DNA of 40,255 nucleotides, from the NCBI GenBank assembly GCA_017615755.1, contig JAFZZM010000033.1:1-40255 (forward strand). The letters are read 5' to 3'. This stretch comes from Clostridiales bacterium. GTDB lineage: Bacteria > Bacillota > Clostridia > Saccharofermentanales > Saccharofermentanaceae. Below the pieces are notes generated by a model. That model was not told the origin of the DNA, searched no databases, and saw only the letters and a program-made list of their open reading frames with translations. Shown piece after piece: positions 17,847 through 26,158 of this stretch (the first letter of the stretch is position 1; the number at the start of each line of letters is the position of its first letter). Position numbers and translations under genes: made by a program.

Positions 17847-18883
17847 TGGAAAAGCGATTTGTACTGGATCTGACATTACAAGACTGGGAAGAGTACATGA
17901 AGGAAAAGGGTTTTCCGAAGTTTCGTGCTCTTCAGCTTTACCAATGGCTGATGAAGGGTACTCTGGATCTTTCCAAGATGACGAATGTCCCGAATGATAT
18001 AAAGAAAGCCATTTCCGAAGATCTGATCGTCGAGAGCATGAGTGTCGAAAAGCACTTGGTCTCGAAGATCGACGGTACGCAGAAGTTTGTCTTCCAGTTA
18101 TATGACGGCCATCGTATCGAGACGGTGCTGATGCGTTATAAGACGGGCTTATCCATTTGTATCTCCTCACAGGCCGGCTGTAAGATGGGCTGCAATTTCT
18201 GCGCGTCTGCCCATGCGGGATTCGGAAGAAATCTGACATCCGGTGAGATGCTCGGACAGGTGCTCCTGGCGGGTGCTTTTGCAGGAGAAAGAATCCATAG
18301 TGTTGTGGTCATGGGTATCGGTGAGCCTTTTGACAATTTTGACAATCTGATCGGGTTCCTGAAAAGTGCAAATGCAGAGCAGGGTCTGAATCTGGGAGCG
18401 CGCCATATAACGGTCTCAACTCGCGGACTTGTGCCTCAAATGTTACAATTTTCAGAGATTGATATGCAGGTAAATCTGTCGGTTTCACTGCATGCTCCGA
18501 ACGATGAGCTGAGGAAAACTCTGATGCCCGTTGCCAAGAGGTATTCAATCAAGGAAGTGCTGGATGCCTGCCGTACTTATGAGAAGAATACCAATCGACG
18601 GATCACATTCGAGTACTCGCTTTTTGACGGGGTCAATGACACTCCGGAGTGCGCAAGGGAACTGGCGAAGGTCCTTCATGGCATTCATTGCCACATCAAT
18701 CTGATCGCTGCCAATGAATTTGACGGCAGTCCTTTTAAACGGAGCAAGCCTGCTTCGGTCCGTGCTTTCCAGGATCTGCTGGAGAAGAGCGGAATGACGG
18801 TTACGCTTCGTCGAGAGATGGGAACAGATATTATGGCTGCTTGTGGTCAGTTAAGAAGAGGGTTGCAGGAGAAGACGACATGA
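17846..18883 (+). CDS. rlmN: Dual-specificity 23S rRNA/tRNA adenine-C2 methyltransferase (radical SAM)
   Basis: RlmN methylates C2 of A2503 in 23S rRNA and A37 in some tRNAs by radical SAM chemistry. The 345-residue protein carries the CxxxCxxC cluster motif (Cys112, Cys116, Cys119 in CKMGCNFCAS). It also has VVVMGIGEPFDNFDN, VSTRGLVP and SLHAPNDELR, and the C-terminal Cys333 in AACGQL that forms the methyl-carrier cysteine. AAGGAGG precedes the ATG within rsmB, and the stop and start codons share a base (TGATG). It is coupled downstream to the PP2C gene through an ATGA overlap. Confidence 0.97.
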   Translation: MEKRFVLDLTLQDWEEYMKEKGFPKFRALQLYQWLMKGTLDLSKMTNVPNDIKKAISEDLIVESMSVEKHLVSKIDGTQKFVFQLYDGHRIETVLMRYKTGLSICISSQAGCKMGCNFCASAHAGFGRNLTSGEMLGQVLLAGAFAGERIHSVVVMGIGEPFDNFDNLIGFLKSANAEQGLNLGARHITVSTRGLVPQMLQFSEIDMQVNLSVSLHAPNDELRKTLMPVAKRYSIKEVLDACRTYEKNTNRRITFEYSLFDGVNDTPECARELAKVLHGIHCHINLIAANEFDGSPFKRSKPASVRAFQDLLEKSGMTVTLRREMGTDIMAACGQLRRGLQEKTT

Positions 18884-19635
18884 AAGTTGTGAGTGTATCC
18901 GACAAAGGTCTGGTGCGCGCAAATAATGAGGATTGTCTTGCCACATTTACCGTAGGAAAGGACGAGTGTTTCGTTATCGCAGACGGTATGGGTGGTCATG
19001 CTGCAGGAGAGCTGGCCAGCTCGACCGCCGTGGAATATGTTACGCAAGCTTTAAATGATTATCTTCTTGAGGCCGATGATGAGGAGAAACTCAAGCGGCT
19101 GTTGTCATTTACTATCGAAAAGGCAAATGTGAAAGTCTATCTTCAGTCTCTCGGTAGTTTCCGTTACAGGGGAATGGGTACCACGCTTACGATCGCGGTG
19201 CTCCGTGATAAGACTCTTTATGTTTCCCATATAGGTGACTGCCGTATCTATCTTCTGCACGGGCAGCATATGGATGCGCTGACGAACGACCATACGCTTG
19301 TTCAGGAAATGGTAGATTCCGGAATGCTTTCCCGTGAGGAAGCCAGGGTCCACCCGAAGAGAAATGTGCTTCTTCGTTCCCTGGGTGTCAATGAATATGT
19401 AAGCCCGGATACCTTTACAGTTGAAATAACCAACGGAGATGTTATACTAATGTGTTCAGATGGCCTTTACGGCTATGTGGCAGAATCAACGATACGAGCG
19501 GTGCTCCGAAAGCACAAAAACCTCGACTATTGCGCACAGTTACTTCTGGATCTGGCTTTGGGGGCCGGAGGAGAAGACAATATATCGATGATACTCGTAG
19601 AATGCGAGTTGAAAAAGAATAAGGAGAAAGCATGA
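18880..19635 (+). CDS. prpC: PP2C-family Ser/Thr protein phosphatase (Stp/PrpC)
   Basis: This metal-dependent phosphatase is the usual partner of the PASTA kinase encoded next and reverses its phosphorylations. The 251-residue protein shows Asp18 in RANNEDCL, Asp35-Gly36 in IADGMGGHAAGE, and RGMGTTLTIAVL. HIGDCRIYLL, LTNDHTLVQ, LMCSDGLYGYV and GAGGEDNISMILVE complete the PPM motifs and metal ligands. The start is the ATG at 18880, overlapping the rlmN stop as ATGA, with AGGAG a few bases upstream. It also overlaps the kinase gene by four bases, so enzyme and counter-enzyme are made in a coupled way. It has no membrane segment and acts in the cytoplasm. Confidence 0.95.
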   Translation: MKVVSVSDKGLVRANNEDCLATFTVGKDECFVIADGMGGHAAGELASSTAVEYVTQALNDYLLEADDEEKLKRLLSFTIEKANVKVYLQSLGSFRYRGMGTTLTIAVLRDKTLYVSHIGDCRIYLLHGQHMDALTNDHTLVQEMVDSGMLSREEARVHPKRNVLLRSLGVNEYVSPDTFTVEITNGDVILMCSDGLYGYVAESTIRAVLRKHKNLDYCAQLLLDLALGAGGEDNISMILVECELKKNKEKA

Positions 19636-21947
19636 GTACGACAACGAGCCCTGAGGGCATGATATTAGGCGGAAGATACAGGGTCATTAAATTGATCGGC
19701 AGCGGCGGAATGGCAGACGTCTATCTGGCAACTGACCTTTCCTCGGGCATGAATGTGGCGATCAAGATCTTAAAACCTGAATTCGCCAACAATCCTGAAT
19801 TCATCAAGCGTTTCGATACGGAGGCGAAGGCGGCTTCTTCGCTTTCCCATGCCAATATCGTGCATGTATTCGGTGTCGGCCAGGAAGGCAATATCCGTTT
19901 CATGGTGCAGGAGTATGTAGAAGGTATTACGGTAAAAGAACTTATCCTGCAGAACGGTCACCTTGACTGGAAGGTCGCGGTGCCGATCGTGATCCAGGTG
20001 GGTATGGCACTGGATACCGCACATCAGAACGGTATCGTGCATCGTGACGTTAAGCCGCACAATATCCTGATCACAAGAGACCGTATTGCGAAAGTGACGG
20101 ACTTCGGTATTGCCCATGCTTCTACGAATCATACGATCACATTGACGTCCGGAGGCGCACTGGGTTCGGTACACTATTTCTCACCGGAGCAGGCGAGAGG
20201 TGGTGTCGTCAGTCCGAGTTCCGATATTTACTCTCTGGGTGTAACCTTGTTTGAAATGGTAACCGGACGAGTTCCTTTTGATGGAGAGACTTCGGTATCT
20301 ATTGCCGTGAAGCATCTTCAGGATCCGGTTCCTTATGCTTCTTCCTTTGTTCCCGGTGTTCCACAGGGTCTGGATGCGATCATTCAGAAGGCTATGCAGA
20401 AGGATCCGAAGTTCCGTTATAAGTCCATCCGTGAGATGGTAAGTGAGCTCGATGCCCTTATGGTGGATCCGAACGGATCTTACGGTATCGTGGAGCCTTC
20501 AGCCGAAACACCGAAGGAAGCAGTGGCTGTCGGTAATTCTTCCTCGATCCGTCAGGACCCGAACTATGGAAAACTGAAAGATATCGAGCGCTCGATCAAG
20601 ACGAGAAGACATTCCCGTCTGAAGGATAATCTCATCGTTATTGCCATCGTACTTCTGATCTTCGGATTCCTGATCGGTATTACCGTGCTTGTGACCGATA
20701 CGCTGAAGAGAACTGTTCAGAGAGAGACGAACAGCGTATTTGTTGTGCAGAATTATGTAGGCAAGACGATCGCCGAAGTCCAAAAGAGCTTCGAAGATAA
20801 TCACTTTACGGCTTATAAGATCGTCGGATATGAAGTCCGTACCGATTATGCGCCTGATGTAGTCATCAAGCAGAATATTCAGGAAGGTATGGAGATCAAG
20901 AATAACAGTTCCGTCAACATCCTTGAGCTTACTGTAAGTAAGGCCCCGGATGCGGTTGAACTTCCTGATTACTCCGGCGTTGACTATCCTTCGATATTCA
21001 CGAAGCTTCGAAACGAAGGCTACAATGTGTCTGTTCGTCCGGAGATCAATAACGATGTGGAACCCGGTGTGGTTCTTCGTACTGATCCGGTTGCAGGTAC
21101 ACCTGTTAAGCCGGGCGATGACATTCTCATCATTTTCAGTCAGAAATCTACGGAGATCGCTGTTCCTCAGATCATCGGACTGCCTTTGGATAAGGCCAAA
21201 CTGTTGATCGATGAGGCCAATCTTGTGCTGGGTAATATCGAAATGAGTCCGGAACTCGCTGCGATGAATCTTCAGGATAATCAATTGTACGTACTTCTTA
21301 CCGATCCGGCTCCGGGTACGGTAGTACAGAGAAAGTCTGCCATCAAGATCTTCGTCGGTACGCAGGAAGATAAGCAGCGTGGCGGTACTCCGACTCCGAC
21401 ACCAGAGGTCATCGGTTATAACCTGATATTGCAGGTAACAGGTGATGGAACGGTTGCCGGTGAAGGTTTGTATCCGGCCGACACAACAGTTACGATCTCA
21501 GCGGTTCCGAATATCGGTTTCCATTTTGTTGCATGGGTAGATGCTTACGGTAACAGTGTAAGCTTTACTGATACATATACTTTTGTCATGCCGGCAGGTG
21601 ATGTTGTCCTCAGTGCTGTATTTGCCATGAATGAAGCGACTGCAACACCGTCTCCGACTCCGGAACCGACGCCTGTACCAACTCCGTCACCGGAACCATC
21701 GCCGACGCCTACGCCGGTTCCTTCTCCGACACCGGAGCCGACAAAAGAACCGACTCCGACACCGGAGCCGCCGCCGGAGACTACCCCGGAACCTACGCAG
21801 GAACCACCGCCGGAGACTACACCGGAGCCGCCTTCCGACCCGACTGAGCCTTCTGATCCGGGTGATCCGTCCGATGGCGGGTCTGAACCTGAAAAGCCAC
21901 AAACACAGGAAACCATGAGTGAGGAGATCTTGCATGGCGAATTGTGA
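19632..21947 (+). CDS. prkC: PASTA-domain Ser/Thr protein kinase with extra extracellular repeat domain and Pro/Thr-rich tail
   Basis: This is a transmembrane Hanks-type kinase that senses muropeptides or lipid II and controls cell-wall growth and division. The kinase domain (about 15-275) has the glycine loop GSGGMADVYLA (23-33), Lys45, HRDVKPHN with catalytic Asp139, DFG at 157-159, and GSVHYFSPEQARG; the activation segment holds several Thr. One membrane helix lies at about 333-355. Three PASTA units follow (about 370-436, 440-506, 508-577). Unusually, a beta-rich domain resembling the InlB/Flg_new type bacterial repeat follows (about 593-665; VTGDGTVAGEG, NIGFHFVAWVD, VMPAGDVVLSAVF). A Pro/Thr/Glu-rich tail runs from about 671 to 760, making 771 residues against roughly 600-700 in most relatives. 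The gene overlaps prpC by 4 bases and rsgA by 14. Confidence 0.95.
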   Translation: MSTTTSPEGMILGGRYRVIKLIGSGGMADVYLATDLSSGMNVAIKILKPEFANNPEFIKRFDTEAKAASSLSHANIVHVFGVGQEGNIRFMVQEYVEGITVKELILQNGHLDWKVAVPIVIQVGMALDTAHQNGIVHRDVKPHNILITRDRIAKVTDFGIAHASTNHTITLTSGGALGSVHYFSPEQARGGVVSPSSDIYSLGVTLFEMVTGRVPFDGETSVSIAVKHLQDPVPYASSFVPGVPQGLDAIIQKAMQKDPKFRYKSIREMVSELDALMVDPNGSYGIVEPSAETPKEAVAVGNSSSIRQDPNYGKLKDIERSIKTRRHSRLKDNLIVIAIVLLIFGFLIGITVLVTDTLKRTVQRETNSVFVVQNYVGKTIAEVQKSFEDNHFTAYKIVGYEVRTDYAPDVVIKQNIQEGMEIKNNSSVNILELTVSKAPDAVELPDYSGVDYPSIFTKLRNEGYNVSVRPEINNDVEPGVVLRTDPVAGTPVKPGDDILIIFSQKSTEIAVPQIIGLPLDKAKLLIDEANLVLGNIEMSPELAAMNLQDNQLYVLLTDPAPGTVVQRKSAIKIFVGTQEDKQRGGTPTPTPEVIGYNLILQVTGDGTVAGEGLYPADTTVTISAVPNIGFHFVAWVDAYGNSVSFTDTYTFVMPAGDVVLSAVFAMNEATATPSPTPEPTPVPTPSPEPSPTPTPVPSPTPEPTKEPTPTPEPPPETTPEPTQEPPPETTPEPPSDPTEPSDPGDPSDGGSEPEKPQTQETMSEEILHGEL
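21645..21870 (+). repeat. Imperfect TPxP-coding low-complexity tract
   Basis: This part of the kinase gene encodes repeated Thr-Pro-Glu-Pro and Thr-Pro-Val-Pro units, using mainly CCG and ACT/ACG codons. At the DNA level it is a degenerate 6- and 12-base repeat. A second, acidic section near its end alternates Pro and Glu (PPPETTPEP occurs twice). Confidence 0.8.
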
Positions 21948-22821
21948 CAGTGGCAGGATAACGAAGGGAGTCGGTGGAGAGTATACGATACTTCTTGATG
22001 ATAATTCGGAAGTATTGGCTAAACCCCGCGGTATTTTCCGTAACCGCAACATGAAGCCGACTGTCGGCGACTATTGCAAAGTGGAAGAGTCCGGTGATCC
22101 GGATATCCCGTATACGATCAGCGAACTCCTGCCGAGAAAGAATATCCTTATCCGCCCGAGTGTGGCGAATATCGATGTTCTTATCATTGCCATTTCCGTT
22201 GTGGATCCGGAACCGGATCTGAAACTTCTGGATAAACTTCTCATCGTGTGTGAGAAGCTGAGTATTCGTCCCGTGATCCTTCTGACAAAGACGGACCTGG
22301 ACAGAAAAGAAGCTTCTTTGCTGGAAGACGAGTACAAAAAAGCCGGTTTTTTCGTTCTCTCTTCGTCAAAAGAAGAGACACTCCCTGAGAAAGTGGTTGA
22401 AGAGATCTTCCGTAATTCCACGGTCGGTATTGCCGGTCAGTCCGGTGTAGGAAAGTCTACCTTGTGCCACAAACTTACCGGAATGGACCATATCGAAGTC
22501 GGAAACATCAGCGACAGACTAAAAAGAGGAAAGCATACTACACGTCATGTAGAGCTTTTTCGGTATAAAGACGGGTTCCTTATCGATACTCCCGGTTTTT
22601 CTTCTCTGGATATCGGAGAGATCGGTCTTGAAGTAGATGACGTGATCGGCGGATATCCCGAACTTATGGCGATCAACGGAAAATGCCGCTTCCAGGATTG
22701 CAGGCACAAAGGCGAACTTGGATGTAAGATAGAAGAAACAGAGATTTCTCAAGGACGTTTGTCCCGCTACAGGGCATTTTTGGATATAATGATTGAGAAA
22801 TCGAAAAGATATGGAAAGTAG
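21934..22821 (+). CDS. rsgA: Ribosome small subunit-dependent GTPase A
   Basis: RsgA is a circularly permuted GTPase that checks late 30S subunit assembly. The 295-residue protein has an N-terminal OB fold (about 1-65). The GTPase motifs come in the permuted order G4 LLTKTDLD, G1 GIAGQSGVGKST, G3 DTPGFSSLD. A C-terminal zinc knuckle follows (CRFQDCRHKGELGC). The ATG at 21934 has GAGGAG (21921-21926) seven bases upstream; an in-frame GTG at 21919 lacks a suitable site. The start lies inside the kinase gene (14-base overlap), so synthesis is probably coupled. In B. subtilis RsgA (YloQ/CpgA) is a substrate of PrkC, which fits the neighbourhood. Confidence 0.96.
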   Translation: MANCDSGRITKGVGGEYTILLDDNSEVLAKPRGIFRNRNMKPTVGDYCKVEESGDPDIPYTISELLPRKNILIRPSVANIDVLIIAISVVDPEPDLKLLDKLLIVCEKLSIRPVILLTKTDLDRKEASLLEDEYKKAGFFVLSSSKEETLPEKVVEEIFRNSTVGIAGQSGVGKSTLCHKLTGMDHIEVGNISDRLKRGKHTTRHVELFRYKDGFLIDTPGFSSLDIGEIGLEVDDVIGGYPELMAINGKCRFQDCRHKGELGCKIEETEISQGRLSRYRAFLDIMIEKSKRYGK

Positions 22822-22837
22822 AAGGAAGGTTTTTAGC

Positions 22838-23497
22838 GTGAAGGATTTTGAGATCAATCCATCGATCCTTTCTGCAGACTTCGGTCATCTGGCAGACGAG
22901 ATCAAGAAAGTGGAGAAGGATTCGACATTTCTGCATATCGATGTTATGGACGGACACTATGTTCCGAATATTACTTTCGGTGTCCCGGTGGTCAAGGCCA
23001 TCCGTCCGCAGACGAATCTGATCTTTGACGTGCATCTCATGATCACGAATCCTATGGATTTCGTAGAGGCGTTTGCAGATGCAGGTGCGGATATGATCAC
23101 GTTCCATGTAGAAACAGTGGAGGATCCGCAGCCGGTGATCGATAAGATCCATTCTTTAGGCAAAAGAGCCGGTATGTCGATCCATCCGGATACGCCGATC
23201 GATAAGATCCTTCCCTGGGTCGAAAAGTGTGACCTGATCCTGATCATGTCTGTCCGCCCCGGATTTGGCGGCCAGCACTTTATGGAAGAGTCGCTTGACC
23301 GTATCGCAGCAGTGAAAAAGATCGTCGAAGAAAAGGGATTGAATACGATTATCTCTGTTGACGGTGGTATCTGTACTGAAACGATCGACCGTGTCGTAAA
23401 AGCAGGCGCGAACCTTCTTGTGGCAGGCAGTGCCGTTTTCTCCAATGACGACCATGCCAAAGCAATCAGGGAGCTGATCTCGTGTGTATCGTTGTAA
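22838..23497 (+). CDS. rpe: Ribulose-phosphate 3-epimerase
   Basis: Rpe interconverts ribulose 5-phosphate and xylulose 5-phosphate in the pentose phosphate pathway. The 219-residue TIM-barrel protein has SILSADFGHL, FLHIDVMDGHYVPNITFG (metal His and Asp), IFDVHLMI, MSVRPGFGGQHF and SVDGGI. I chose the GTG at 22838, since GGAAGG (22824-22829) is eight bases upstream and the family start (INPSILSADF) follows closely. An in-frame ATG at 22811 inside rsgA is the alternative. It overlaps thiN by 16 bases. Confidence 0.95.
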   Translation: MKDFEINPSILSADFGHLADEIKKVEKDSTFLHIDVMDGHYVPNITFGVPVVKAIRPQTNLIFDVHLMITNPMDFVEAFADAGADMITFHVETVEDPQPVIDKIHSLGKRAGMSIHPDTPIDKILPWVEKCDLILIMSVRPGFGGQHFMEESLDRIAAVKKIVEEKGLNTIISVDGGICTETIDRVVKAGANLLVAGSAVFSNDDHAKAIRELISCVSL

Positions 23498-24135
23498 TAG
23501 CCGGTGGTCCGAATAAGAATCTCGTTCCGATTCTTCCGAAACTTCAAAAAGCGGAGCGGATCATCTGTGCGGACAGCGGTGCAGATGCACTGAAAACCGT
23601 CGGCATTATCCCGGACGTGGTCTGGGGAGATATGGATTCTATTTCCGAAGAAACACTTTCCTGGCTGAAAGAGCATCACGTGGAAAACCGTGTCTTTCCT
23701 GTTGAGAAGGATATGACCGACTCGGAACTGTGCCTTCGTTCTCTGGAAAAAGGGCAGAAGGTCCTCTTTGTTACTTCGCTTGTCGGAAGAACCGACCATG
23801 TCATGAGCAATCTTCTTTTAGTCATGCGTTTGACAGAAGAAGGTTATGATATCGAGGTCACGGACGGAACGACACGGGTGTACCCGCTCTTTGGAAAACA
23901 GCGTTTCGTGATCCCTGCTGAAATTGTGGATGCATCCAATACCGTATCTTTGATCCCGTTGGATCAGGGCGCCAGGAACGTATCTGCCTTTGGAATGAAA
24001 TACCCGCTTTCCGGCCATGATCTGGTCTGGGGCAGTTCTTTTACCGTAAGTAACGAATTCGACATGACAAAAGAAGAGCATGGCTTCGTTATGGAAAACG
24101 GTGCCATGCTCCTTATTGTAACGCCTAGATCTTAA
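23482..24135 (+). CDS. thiN: Thiamine pyrophosphokinase
   Basis: ThiN makes thiamine diphosphate from thiamine and ATP. The 217-residue protein has the family pattern VVIAGGP at the N terminus, ICADSGADAL, VWGDMDSI and EKDMTDSELCL. GRTDHVMSNLLLV follows, and the C-terminal beta domain has LIPLDQGARNVSAFGMKYPL. The GTG start at 23482 lies inside rpe with GGGAG about eight bases upstream. It is the last gene of the priA-to-thiN run and ends six bases before the convergent aminotransferase gene, with no obvious terminator between them. Confidence 0.93.
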   Translation: MCIVVIAGGPNKNLVPILPKLQKAERIICADSGADALKTVGIIPDVVWGDMDSISEETLSWLKEHHVENRVFPVEKDMTDSELCLRSLEKGQKVLFVTSLVGRTDHVMSNLLLVMRLTEEGYDIEVTDGTTRVYPLFGKQRFVIPAEIVDASNTVSLIPLDQGARNVSAFGMKYPLSGHDLVWGSSFTVSNEFDMTKEEHGFVMENGAMLLIVTPRS

Positions 24136-24141
24136 TCCCGG

Positions 24142-25317
24142 TTATTTCTTTAAACCGAGTTCTTTTGCAATTGCTTCAAAAGCATCCTTCGATCCTGTGA
24201 TCGTTTTTTCCGATACGCAGAACGCAAGTCTTACATATCCTTCGCGCTTAAATGCGGAACCAGGTACGACAAGAACATTATACTTCGCGCATACATCGCA
24301 GAAGGCAGTATCTTCGATCGGTGTCTTCATGAAAAGATACAGCGCACCCTGCGGCTTGGTGCAGGTGAATCCGGCTTCGGTGATGATGTTATAAAGCAGA
24401 TTTCTTCTTCTTTCGTAGTTCGGTACGTCGACCTTGGCATTCAGGGCCTTGGCTACGACACGCTGCATGAGTGCCGGTGCGTTGACGGCGCCGAGGATAC
24501 GGTTGGCCAGTACCAGAGCCTGTGTCAGGATCTCGAAATCAGCATGCTTCGGGCTTACACATGTGTAACCGATACGCTCGCCCGGCAAGGACAGGGACTT
24601 ACTCCAGGAGAAGCATACGATCAGGTTATCGAAGCAGGCCAGGGAAGAAGGAACGGTCATTCCGTCATAAGCCAGATCAATGTACGGTTCATCGGAGATC
24701 ACGTGGATAACATGATCCTGCTTGGTAAGAAGAGCATTCAGTTCAACGAGAACTTCCTTCGGATAGATCGCTCCGCTCGGGTTGTTCGGGGAATTGATGA
24801 TGATCGCCTTGGTTCTTGGTGTGATGGCCTTTTCGATTTCGGACATGACCGGAAGGAAGGTATCCGGATCAGTATTGACGATGACCGGCTTTCCTTTGAC
24901 ATTGCTGATATAGTTCAGATATTCGAGGAAGAAAGGGGCAAGAAGAATGATCTCGTCATCCGGCTCCATGATGGCGCGCAGGATGTTATTCATGCCGGAT
25001 GCGGCACCGCAGGTCATGCAGATCGAGTCGATTCCGATGGAAACTCCGCTCTCGGAAGAAAGCTTATCGGCGATGGCCTTTCTGGTTTCCGGATAACCTG
25101 CGTTGGCCATGTAGCCGTGCATGCCCGGGATATCGGCATTCGCCAGTTCTATTAGCGCGTCCTTAACTTCCTTCGGCGGCTCGAGGTCAGGGTTACCGAT
25201 AGAAAAATCGAATACCTTGTCATCACCGTATATCTTTTTAAGACGGGTACCTTCATCGAACATCTTACGGATCAGGGAACCGCCGGAAATCTTTGCTTCC
25301 ATTTCTTTCGAGATCAT
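24142..25317 (-). CDS. Class I/II pyridoxal-phosphate aminotransferase (aspartate aminotransferase-like)
   Basis: This is a fold-type I PLP enzyme that transfers amino groups between an amino acid and a 2-oxo acid. The 391-residue protein shows FSIGNPDLEPP near the N terminus, CGAASGMNNIL, NSPNNPSGAIY, SDEPYIDLAYDG, and the PLP-binding Lys240 in SWSKSLSLPGERIGY. The sequence resembles the AspC-like subgroup found in Clostridia, but the substrate cannot be assigned; tyrosine, alanine or aspartate are possible. The ATG at 25317 is preferred because AGGAAG on the minus strand is eight bases upstream; an in-frame GTG at 25326 overlaps that site. It is transcribed alone, away from infC, from a promoter at 25354-25362. 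Confidence 0.9.
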   Translation of the reverse strand: MISKEMEAKISGGSLIRKMFDEGTRLKKIYGDDKVFDFSIGNPDLEPPKEVKDALIELANADIPGMHGYMANAGYPETRKAIADKLSSESGVSIGIDSICMTCGAASGMNNILRAIMEPDDEIILLAPFFLEYLNYISNVKGKPVIVNTDPDTFLPVMSEIEKAITPRTKAIIINSPNNPSGAIYPKEVLVELNALLTKQDHVIHVISDEPYIDLAYDGMTVPSSLACFDNLIVCFSWSKSLSLPGERIGYTCVSPKHADFEILTQALVLANRILGAVNAPALMQRVVAKALNAKVDVPNYERRRNLLYNIITEAGFTCTKPQGALYLFMKTPIEDTAFCDVCAKYNVLVVPGSAFKREGYVRLAFCVSEKTITGSKDAFEAIAKELGLKK

Positions 25318-25353
25318 ATTAGTCACTTCCTTTATATATGCGTTATGAAATGC

Positions 25354-25362
25354 ATTATAGCA
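25354..25362 (-). promoter_or_regulatory. Extended -10 promoter of the aminotransferase gene
   Basis: On the minus strand TG, one base, then a perfect TATAAT (hexamer at 25354-25359) forms an extended -10 element 37 bases before the ATG. No clear -35 is present. Confidence 0.6.
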
Positions 25363-25437
25363 TAGATTTCTTGTGAGGCGGATTTGTGATATTATATTGC
25401 GGATGGGTCATTTGATCGCAGATCATGAAAAAAGTGC

Positions 25438-25466
25438 TTGACATCCGCGATCTTAATGATTATCAT
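25438..25466 (+). promoter_or_regulatory. Sigma-A promoter of the infC-rpmI-rplT operon
   Basis: A consensus TTGACA (25438-25443), a 17-base spacer and TATCAT (25461-25466) match a strong housekeeping promoter. Transcription would begin near 25473, giving a leader of roughly 140 bases before infC. Confidence 0.8.
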
Positions 25467-25472
25467 ATCATC

Positions 25473-25590
25473 GTTACAGCAAGTAGGAGTTTCCGCTTCT
25501 CACCTCAAGTTTATGCGAAGAGGTTCACGAATGTGGCTTATCTAGAGTAAGTTATGACGGAGTGAAGCGGAAAGTTTCGCTCCGTTTTTG
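25473..25590 (+). ncRNA. infC leader RNA, L20-leader type attenuator
   Basis: This untranslated leader lies between the infC promoter and an intrinsic terminator. In Firmicutes the infC-rpmI-rplT operon is repressed by ribosomal protein L20 binding its leader (Rfam family L20_leader), and the position and ending fit. TTTCCGCTTC (25490-25499) is perfectly complementary to GAAGCGGAAA (25564-25573). The latter covers the end of the terminator's 5' arm and its loop, so the two pairings compete: terminator formed or antiterminator/pseudoknot formed. Membership in the Rfam family is inferred from context, not from a covariance search. Confidence 0.8.
25557..25589 (+). terminator. Attenuator terminator in the infC leader
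   Basis: ACGGAGTGAA (25557-25566) pairs with TTCGCTCCGT (25576-25585), with one U-G pair and a 9-base loop, followed by TTTTT. It stops 22 bases before the infC start codon and overlaps the complementary leader segment at 25564-25573. Confidence 0.88.
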
Positions 25591-25611
25591 TATTGAAGGA
25601 GGTGTGTTCTT

Positions 25612-26133
25612 ATCGCCAGACAGACAAATGGGCAACCCATTAACGAAGAGATTTCTTTTGAGAAAGTTCGATTGATTGATGCAGATGGTACAATGGTCGG
25701 CATTGTCCCGATCGAACAGGCCAGAAAGGCAGCAGAGTTAAGTGGTCTTGATCTCGTGCTGATCGCAAATAATCCGGATAATCCGGTTTGCAAGGTCATG
25801 GATTATGGCAAGTATTTGTTCGAGCAAGCCAAGAGAGAGAAGGAAGCCCGTAAAAACCAGAAAGTGATCGAGACAAAAGAGATCGGCATGAAGCTGACAA
25901 CAGAAGATCACGATCTGAATGTCAAGACGAAGAATGCATGCCGTTTCCTGAAGGACGGAAACAGAGTCAAGGTACTCGTTAAGTTCCGTGGTCGTGAAAT
26001 GGCTTACCAGAACCAGGGATACGCTGTAATGGAAAAGTTTGCACAGCTTTGTGCAGAGTTCGGCCAGGTAGATAAGCCGGCCAAGATAGAGGGCAGAAAC
26101 ATGGTCATGTTCCTGGCTCCGAAGAAAAACTGA
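25612..26133 (+). CDS. infC: Translation initiation factor IF-3, with ATC start codon
   Basis: IF-3 keeps ribosomal subunits apart and discriminates correct start codons. The frame reads (M)ARQTNGQPINEEISFEKVR, then LIDADGTMVGIVP and PVCKVMDYGKYLFEQAKR, and ends AKIEGRNMVMFLAPK; 173 residues is the family length. No ATG, GTG or TTG occurs between the upstream in-frame stop (25594-25596) and the TTG at 25672, which would delete conserved N-terminal residues. An ATC at 25612 stands nine bases after a strong GGAGG (25598-25602). Rare start codons (ATT, ATC, ATA) are typical of infC, where IF-3 limits its own initiation. Operon partners are rpmI and rplT. Confidence 0.93.
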   Translation: MARQTNGQPINEEISFEKVRLIDADGTMVGIVPIEQARKAAELSGLDLVLIANNPDNPVCKVMDYGKYLFEQAKREKEARKNQKVIETKEIGMKLTTEDHDLNVKTKNACRFLKDGNRVKVLVKFRGREMAYQNQGYAVMEKFAQLCAEFGQVDKPAKIEGRNMVMFLAPKKN

Positions 26134-26158
26134 TTGTGATTAAGGAGGAAATAGAAAA

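Noticed and set aside
21545..21916. Antisense Gly/Ser/Val-rich frame opposite the kinase tail
   Set aside because: It is the complement of the Pro/Thr-coding tract and is explained by the repeated CCG and ACx codons.
24544..25155. 203-codon + strand frame opposite the aminotransferase gene
   Set aside because: The minus-strand aminotransferase has a complete set of PLP-enzyme motifs; the + frame has none and no ribosome binding site.
25399..25448. GCGGATG and CATCCGC inverted repeat around the infC -35 box
   Set aside because: Seven bases over a 36-base gap is weak and may be chance in this A+T-rich region.
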